Below, in pieces: positions 59,335 through 64,000 of a DNA stretch of 64,000 nucleotides. A program made the translations under genes and the position numbers. The stretch is from Flavobacteriaceae bacterium (GTDB lineage: Bacteria > Bacteroidota > Bacteroidia > Flavobacteriales > Flavobacteriaceae): positions 359,746-423,745 of the forward strand of contig JALWTD010000018.1 of NCBI GenBank assembly GCA_027082925.1, in the 5' to 3' direction. How positions within the stretch are numbered: position 1 is the stretch's first letter; the number at the start of each line of letters is the position of its first letter. The notes beneath the pieces are model-generated. The model did not search any database and had not been told where the DNA came from. It worked only from the letters and a program-made list of their open reading frames with translations.

Positions 59335-60411
59335 ATGTTAGACAAATTAAGAATAGTAAAACAGCGATTTGATGAAGTGTCGGATTTAATAATCCAACCC
59401 GATATTATTTCAGACCAAAAACGGTATGTAAAGCTAAATAAAGAATACAAAGATTTAGGTGCCGTAATGAAGGTTGCTGAAGAATATGAATCGCTTTTAA
59501 ACAATATAAACGAAGCTAAGGAGATTATTGCTGATGGATCTGATGAAGAGATGGTAGAGATGGCAAAAATGGAATTAGAAGCAGCAAATGAGCGCTTGCC
59601 TCAACTTGAAGATAAAATCAAGTTTATGTTAATTCCTAAAGACCCGGAAGATGCCAAAAATGTAATGGTGGAAATACGAGCAGGAACAGGTGGTGATGAA
59701 GCATCAATTTTTGCAGGAGATTTGTATAGAATGTATACAAAATATTGTTCTGATAAAGGTTGGAAAACAAGTATTGTTGATGTTAGTGAGGGAACTTCAG
59801 GAGGTTTTAAAGAAATTATATTTAGTGTTGAAGGTGAAGATGTATATGGTAATTTAAAATTTGAAGCAGGAGTACACCGCGTACAAAGAGTACCACAGAC
59901 AGAAACACAAGGACGAGTGCATACATCTGCAGCTACGGTAATGGTATTACCTGAAGCCGAAGAATTTGATGTTCAAATAGACATGAAAGATGTTCGTATT
60001 GATTATTTTTGTTCATCGGGACCTGGAGGTCAATCGGTAAATACAACGTACTCAGCGGTGCGTTTAACACACATTCCAACCGGTTTAGTTGCTCAGTGTC
60101 AAGATCAAAAATCGCAACATAAAAATAAAGATAAAGCGCTTCAGGTATTACGATCTAGATTGTATGAAATGGAGTTAGCAAAAAAGCAAGCCTCTGATGC
60201 TGCTAAGCGTAAAAGTATGGTAAGTTCAGGAGATAGATCTGCTAAAATTAGAACCTATAATTACCCTCAGGGCCGTGTAACTGAACATAGAATAGGCTTA
60301 ACCTTATACGATTTGCAAAATATTATTAATGGAGATATTCATAAAATAATAGAAGAGTTAAAACTTGCTGAAAATACAGAGAAGTTAAAGGAATTAGGAG
60401 AAGTACTTTAG
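59335..60411 (+). CDS. prfA: Peptide chain release factor 1
   Basis: A 358-residue RF1 that ends translation at UAA and UAG. The stop-codon-reading PxT tripeptide is PQT in [16 protein letters not shown], and the catalytic GGQ loop is [18 protein letters not shown] with the methylated Gln. The PxT (not SPF) motif and the length separate it from RF2. A bidirectional terminator follows. Confidence 0.95.
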   Translation: MLDKLRIVKQRFDEVSDLIIQPDIISDQKRYVKLNKEYKDLGAVMKVAEEYESLLNNINEAKEIIADGSDEEMVEMAKMELEAANERLPQLEDKIKFMLIPKDPEDAKNVMVEIRAGTGGDEASIFAGDLYRMYTKYCSDKGWKTSIVDVSEGTSGGFKEIIFSVEGEDVYGNLKFEAGVHRVQRVPQTETQGRVHTSAATVMVLPEAEEFDVQIDMKDVRIDYFCSSGPGGQSVNTTYSAVRLTHIPTGLVAQCQDQKSQHKNKDKALQVLRSRLYEMELAKKQASDAAKRKSMVSSGDRSAKIRTYNYPQGRVTEHRIGLTLYDLQNIINGDIHKIIEELKLAENTEKLKELGEVL

Positions 60412-60439
60412 ATAAAGGAACAAATATATTTACATAAAA

Positions 60440-60467
60440 AAACCCAAACAATTTGTTTGGGTTTTTT
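60440..60467. terminator. Bidirectional terminator between prfA and rplT
   Basis: AAACCCAAACA / TGTTTGGGTTT, 11-bp perfect stem with A and T runs on both sides, between convergent genes. Confidence 0.9.
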
Positions 60468-60491
60468 ATATATAAGCAAGAAATTAAAAAT

Positions 60492-60836
60492 CTATTTAAC
60501 TTTATCTACAATTGCCTTAAAAGCTTCTGGGTGATTCATAGCTAAATCGGCAAGAACCTTACGGTTCAATTCAATATTATTAGCTTTTACTTTACCCATG
60601 AACTGTGAATAAGACATTCCATACTGACGAGCTCCAGCATTAATACGCTGAATCCATAATGCACGGAAAGTTCTCTTTTTGTTTTTTCGGTCTCTGTAAG
60701 AATATAACATTCCTTTTTCGACCGCATTTTTAGCTACTGTATAAACGTTTTTTCTACGTCCAAAGTAACCTTTAGCTTGCTTCAATATCTTTTTTCTTCT
60801 AGCTCTTGAAGCGACTGAATTTACTGATCTTGGCAT
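60492..60836 (-). CDS. rplT: 50S ribosomal protein L20
   Basis: A 114-residue L20 ([57 protein letters not shown]), needed for early 50S assembly and, in other bacteria, an autogenous repressor of the rpmI-rplT messages. Last gene of thrS-infC-rpmI-rplT; the 91-bp spacer after rpmI could hold an L20-binding RNA structure, though I could not define one. Confidence 0.97.
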   Translation of the reverse strand: MPRSVNSVASRARRKKILKQAKGYFGRRKNVYTVAKNAVEKGMLYSYRDRKNKKRTFRALWIQRINAGARQYGMSYSQFMGKVKANNIELNRKVLADLAMNHPEAFKAIVDKVK

Positions 60837-60927
60837 AATTCATTTGTTTTTTTGTAGTAGGCGGCATACATGCACTTTTATTTAAGCACTACTCCATGGT
60901 TAATAATTAAATTCCCTTTTAACTTTA

Positions 60928-61125
60928 TTATTTTAAAGTTAATTGTTGTAAAATGTTAGCCCTATCTGATTTATGAACTAAACCGTCATGAGTTAACTTT
61001 AATTTACGTTTTTTACTCTTTTTAGTCAAAATATGACTTTTAAAAGCGTGTTTTCTTTTAATTTTTCCAGAACCTGTTAGCTTAAAACGCTTTTTGGCAC
61101 TAGATTTTGTTTTCATTTTAGGCAT
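60928..61125 (-). CDS. rpmI: 50S ribosomal protein L35
   Basis: A 65-residue L35: [20 protein letters not shown], then [20 protein letters not shown]. The ATG at 61125 gives the canonical N-terminus; an upstream in-frame start at 61182 lies inside infC and adds 19 non-homologous residues. It starts 37 bp after the infC stop codon. Confidence 0.95.
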   Translation of the reverse strand: MPKMKTKSSAKKRFKLTGSGKIKRKHAFKSHILTKKSKKRKLKLTHDGLVHKSDRANILQQLTLK

Positions 61126-61162
61126 CTCTCTTCTATTTTTATCTTGCTTATATTTTTTTAAT

Positions 61163-61723
61163 CTATTTTTTCTTAGGAGCAATGTACATAATCATACGTT
61201 TACCTTCCAATTTAGGCATTTGCTCTACTTTTCCGTACTCTTCAAGTTCTTGAGCAAGTCTTAAAAGTAAAATGTGTCCTTGATCTTTGTAAATAATTGA
61301 TCGCCCTTTAAAAAACACAAAAGCTTTTAATTTAGCTCCGTCTTGCAAAAACTTTATTGCATGTTTCTTTTTAAATTCAAAGTCATGTTCATCCGTATTA
61401 GGACCAAATCTAATTTCTTTTACAACAACTTTACTAGCCTTTGCTTTTTGAGCCTTTTCACGCTTTTTTTGTTCGTAAAGAAACTTTTTGTAATCAATAA
61501 TTTTACAAACAGGCGGTACTGCTTTTGGTGAAATTTCAACCAAATCAAGTTCCAATTCTCTTGCTAGTTCTCTAGCTTTTCTAATAGGATACACATCCAC
61601 TTCTACGTTGTCTCCAACCAAGCGCACTTCGTCAACATCAGTAATTTTTTCGTTAATTCTGTGTTGATCTTCTTTAATAATTCTCCAGGGTCTTCTCCCT
61701 TTTGATCTTCTTTTAATTGCTAT
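61163..61723 (-). CDS. infC: Translation initiation factor IF-3 with a non-standard start codon
   Basis: IF-3, 186 residues if started at the ATA at 61723-61721, giving [20 protein letters not shown] and then [19 protein letters not shown]. The reading frame has no ATG upstream: a TAA lies two codons before the ATA. The first GTG in frame (61627) would remove HRINEKI, a conserved part of the IF-3 N-domain, so the real start must be the ATA, or the ATT two codons later (61717). IF-3 discriminates against such codons, and infC of E. coli starts at AUU for autoregulation. The rest is typical: [16 protein letters not shown] linker and a C-domain with [12 protein letters not shown] and [11 protein letters not shown]. 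It begins 21 bp after thrS. Confidence 0.9.
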   Translation of the reverse strand: MAIKRRSKGRRPWRIIKEDQHRINEKITDVDEVRLVGDNVEVDVYPIRKARELARELELDLVEISPKAVPPVCKIIDYKKFLYEQKKREKAQKAKASKVVVKEIRFGPNTDEHDFEFKKKHAIKFLQDGAKLKAFVFFKGRSIIYKDQGHILLLRLAQELEEYGKVEQMPKLEGKRMIMYIAPKKK

Positions 61724-61744
61724 GACTTAAAAATTTAAATTAAA

Positions 61745-63685
61745 CTAAAATTGTTTTAATGTACTGTTAACTTCGTTTTTTATAAACGTAATAAATTCAT
61801 CTATTGTAAATTTACCAATATCACCTTCTCCTTGTTTTCTTACAGAAACCGTTTTTGTTTCTTCTTCTTGTTCACCAACTATAATCATAAACGGAATTTT
61901 ATTTAACTCAGCATCTCTGATTTTTCTTCCCGTTTTTTCATTTCTGTTATCTATAAGGGCGCGAATTTCGGAATTTTCTAACAAATGTAAAACATTTTCC
62001 GCATATTTTTGATATTTATCACTGATTGGTAATAAGATAACCTGTTCTGGAATTAACCAAAGTGGGAATTTTCCTGCTGTATGTTCTAAAAGCACCGCAA
62101 TAAATCGTTCCATAGACCCAAATGGAGCTCTATGAATCATCACAGGTTTATGTAATTGATTGTCAGCTCCTTTGTAAGATAAGTTAAATCTTTCAGGAAG
62201 GTTATAATCTACCTGAATAGTTCCTAATTGCCAGCTTCTACCCAAAGCATCTTTAACCATAAAGTCTAATTTAGGACCGTAAAAAGCAGCTTCACCATAT
62301 TCAACAACATAGTCTAATCCTTTTTCTTTAGCAGCATTAACAATTGCATTTTCAGCTTTTTCCCAATTTTCATCGCTTCCAATGTACTTATCTTTGTTCT
62401 CTTTATCTCTTAATGATACTTGTGCAGTAAAATTTTCAAAGCTTAACGATTTGAATACGTACAATACCAAATCAATTACTGCTTTAAATTCTTTATCTAA
62501 TTGGTCAGGTGTACAAAATATATGGGCATCGTCTTGGGTAAAACCTCTAACACGAGTTAAACCATGTAGCTCTCCACTTTGTTCATATCTGTAAACAGTT
62601 CCAAACTCTGCAAAACGTTTTGGAAGTTCTTTGTATGAATAAGGTTTGCTATTGTAAATTTCGCAGTGGTGAGGACAATTCATAGGTTTTAATAAAAACT
62701 CCTCATCCATTTTTGGTGTTTTGATAGGTTGAAAACTATCTTCTCCGTATTTTGCATAGTGGCCAGAAGTAACATAAAGTTCTTTTTGACCGATATGAGG
62801 TGTTATAACCATCTCATATCCTGCTTTTTTTTGTGCTTTTTTCAAAAAGTTTTCGAGTCTTTCACGTAAAGCCGCACCTTTAGGCAACCAAAGAGGTAAA
62901 CCTTGCCCAACTTTTTGAGAAAAAGTAAATAATTCTAACTGTTTACCTAACTTTCTATGATCTCTTTTTTTAGCTTCTTCTAAAAGTGCTAAATACTCGG
63001 TAAGCATTTTTTGCTTTGGAAACGAAATTCCGTAAATACGAGTAAGTTGTTTGTTTTTTTCATCTCCTCTCCAATAAGCTCCCGCAGCACTCATAATTTT
63101 AACAGCTTTTATAAGCCCTGTGTTTGGAATGTGTCCTCCTCTACATAAATCTGTAAAATCTGAATGGTCACAAAAAGTAATTTCACCATCATTTAAATTT
63201 TCAATCAATTCTACTTTGTACTCATTCTCTTGATTTTTATAAAAATTTAAAGCATCGTTTTTAGAAACAGCTCTCATTTTAAACTCATGTTTACCGCGAG
63301 CTAATTCAATCATTTTTTGTTCAATAGCTTTAAAATCTTTTTCAGAAATTACATCATCTCCTAAGTCAACATCGTAATAAAATCCATTTTCAATAGCAGG
63401 GCCAATAGTTAATTTAACTTTCGGGTAAAAATAGGTAATAGCTTGCGCTAATACGTGAGCAGAAGAATGCCAAAAAGCTTTTTTTCCCTCGGTATCGTTA
63501 AATGTATACAGAATAATGTTTCCGTCACTGGTTAAAGGAGTAGAGGTTTCTACCGTAAGATCGTTAAATTTTGCAGAAATCACATTTCTAGCAAATCCCT
63601 CACTAATACTTTTAGCAACATCCATTGGAGTGCTCCCAGCCTTAAATTCTTTTATTGAGCCGTCAGGCAATGTTATATGAATCAT
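61745..63685 (-). CDS. thrS: Threonyl-tRNA synthetase
   Basis: A 646-residue class II synthetase. N-terminal TGS domain (1 to about 62), editing domain with [10 protein letters not shown] and the zinc/editing [10 protein letters not shown] region, then the catalytic core: [21 protein letters not shown], motif 2 [25 protein letters not shown] (read in two parts), motif 3 [20 protein letters not shown], and the anticodon-binding domain (about 540-646). First gene of the operon with infC, rpmI and rplT. Confidence 0.97.
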   Translation of the reverse strand: MIHITLPDGSIKEFKAGSTPMDVAKSISEGFARNVISAKFNDLTVETSTPLTSDGNIILYTFNDTEGKKAFWHSSAHVLAQAITYFYPKVKLTIGPAIENGFYYDVDLGDDVISEKDFKAIEQKMIELARGKHEFKMRAVSKNDALNFYKNQENEYKVELIENLNDGEITFCDHSDFTDLCRGGHIPNTGLIKAVKIMSAAGAYWRGDEKNKQLTRIYGISFPKQKMLTEYLALLEEAKKRDHRKLGKQLELFTFSQKVGQGLPLWLPKGAALRERLENFLKKAQKKAGYEMVITPHIGQKELYVTSGHYAKYGEDSFQPIKTPKMDEEFLLKPMNCPHHCEIYNSKPYSYKELPKRFAEFGTVYRYEQSGELHGLTRVRGFTQDDAHIFCTPDQLDKEFKAVIDLVLYVFKSLSFENFTAQVSLRDKENKDKYIGSDENWEKAENAIVNAAKEKGLDYVVEYGEAAFYGPKLDFMVKDALGRSWQLGTIQVDYNLPERFNLSYKGADNQLHKPVMIHRAPFGSMERFIAVLLEHTAGKFPLWLIPEQVILLPISDKYQKYAENVLHLLENSEIRALIDNRNEKTGRKIRDAELNKIPFMIIVGEQEEETKTVSVRKQGEGDIGKFTIDEFITFIKNEVNSTLKQF

Positions 63686-63704
63686 ATGATATAATTAATG
63701 ACCG

Positions 63705-63735
63705 CAAAGATATTAGAAAACTCTGATTTGCGCAA
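63705..63735 (-). promoter_or_regulatory. Promoter of the thrS operon
   Basis: On the minus strand TTG (complement of 63733-63735), a 20-bp spacer, then TATCTTTG (complement of 63705-63712), 19 bp before the thrS ATG. This agrees with the Bacteroidota -33/-7 pattern. Confidence 0.65.
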
Positions 63736-63944
63736 TAAGTTTTTAGAATCAAAAAAAATACAATTAAATAGAAGAGAAACTAAAAAGAAACACCATATAA
63801 CATGTTTAAAAAAAATGACCTTTTTTAAAGGCTAAAGAGAAGTATTTTTGTCGTCTTTTTTAAAGTTTTCTTTCTATTAACTTCCAGTAATTCAGATATG
63901 TAAAAGGGAGATTACAAAAAGGGTAAAAAAAAGGGAATAAAAGG

Positions 63945-63975
63945 TTTGTGAGAAAGTTAAAAGGTATTACATTTG
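63945..63975 (+). promoter_or_regulatory. Near-consensus promoter pointing out of the window
   Basis: TTTG (63945-63948), a 19-bp spacer and TACATTTG (63968-63975), followed by CAACCGCAAACG. It is the best -33/-7 pair in the window and faces a transcript beginning at about 63982. Genes with such promoters and short GC-rich starts are often stable RNA genes, but the product lies beyond the right edge. The DNA between it and the thrS promoter (63736-63944) shows nothing else I can name. Confidence 0.65.
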
Positions 63976-64000
63976 CAACCGCAAACGAGATAAGAATGAT

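Noticed and set aside
61126..61182. Longer rpmI start at 61182
   Set aside because: It overlaps infC and adds 19 residues not seen in L35; the ATG at 61125 gives the standard protein.
61627..61723. GTG at 61627 as the infC start
   Set aside because: It would delete the conserved HRINEKI part of the IF-3 N-domain.

Overview
The window is a low-GC chromosomal segment of a member of the Bacteroidota, most likely family Flavobacteriaceae. Evidence: many intergenic regions carry the Bacteroidota -7 promoter element TAnnTTTG, Shine-Dalgarno sequences are weak or absent, and several proteins belong to families typical of the group (curli proteins in flavobacterial form, a CzcA-CzcC fusion, DUF5522, DUF6660, DUF4136, a long-form urocanate hydratase, long PurM, type III glutamine synthetase). 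Genus and species cannot be read from the sequence alone.

Layout. 1-12.5 kb: the 3' end of a tryptophanase-like gene, then a denitrification cluster on the + strand: an Rrf2 regulator, norC, norB, nirS (predicted lipoprotein), a TonB-dependent receptor, norQ, norD, a hemerythrin/PAS (DUF438) protein, norE, a small NorF-like membrane protein and an alginate-export-type porin. The promoters of norC, the DUF438 gene and the porin share an inverted repeat AAAAGA-N8-TCTTTT, and the norC and porin promoters also have an Fnr/DNR-like box about 100 bp before the start codon. Together they reduce nitrite to nitric oxide and on to N2O; no nitrous oxide reductase or haem d1 biosynthesis genes are in view. 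12.5-42.5 kb: mostly housekeeping and metabolism: a CocE-type hydrolase, a decayed outer-membrane receptor fragment, asnB, a cysteine/lysine-repeat metal-binding lipoprotein, recQ, an Lrp regulator, an IcmF-type fused acyl-CoA mutase, hutU, pyrF, tpiA, prmA, clpS, a three-gene biotin-dependent acyl-CoA carboxylase operon, and a heavy-metal efflux operon (DUF6660, CzcA-CzcC fusion, CzcB, Fur-family regulator) with a palindrome over its promoter.

42.7-47.2 kb is an accessory, repeat-rich patch: three minus-strand genes of unknown function (one bracketed by a 14-bp inverted repeat, one with a possible PD-(D/E)XK nuclease signature, one zinc-ribbon membrane protein), a 65-bp direct repeat, diverged 100-bp repeats, REP-like hairpins, tRNA-Arg(ACG) and a 49-residue conserved-looking small protein. 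47.2-50.5 kb holds a Ca/Na antiporter and glutamine synthetase III.

50.8-57.0 kb is a curli-type amyloid secretion operon: a large fibre subunit with about two dozen back-to-back 11-residue repeats, a CsgB-like minor subunit, CsgE, CsgF, CsgG with an extra C-terminal barrel-like domain, and a multidomain lipoprotein. A hairpin between the major subunit and the rest probably sets expression ratios. 57-64 kb is conserved: a membrane protein, purM, prfA, and the thrS-infC-rpmI-rplT operon, in which infC must start at a non-standard codon (ATA or ATT). The right end has a near-consensus promoter pointing out of the window.
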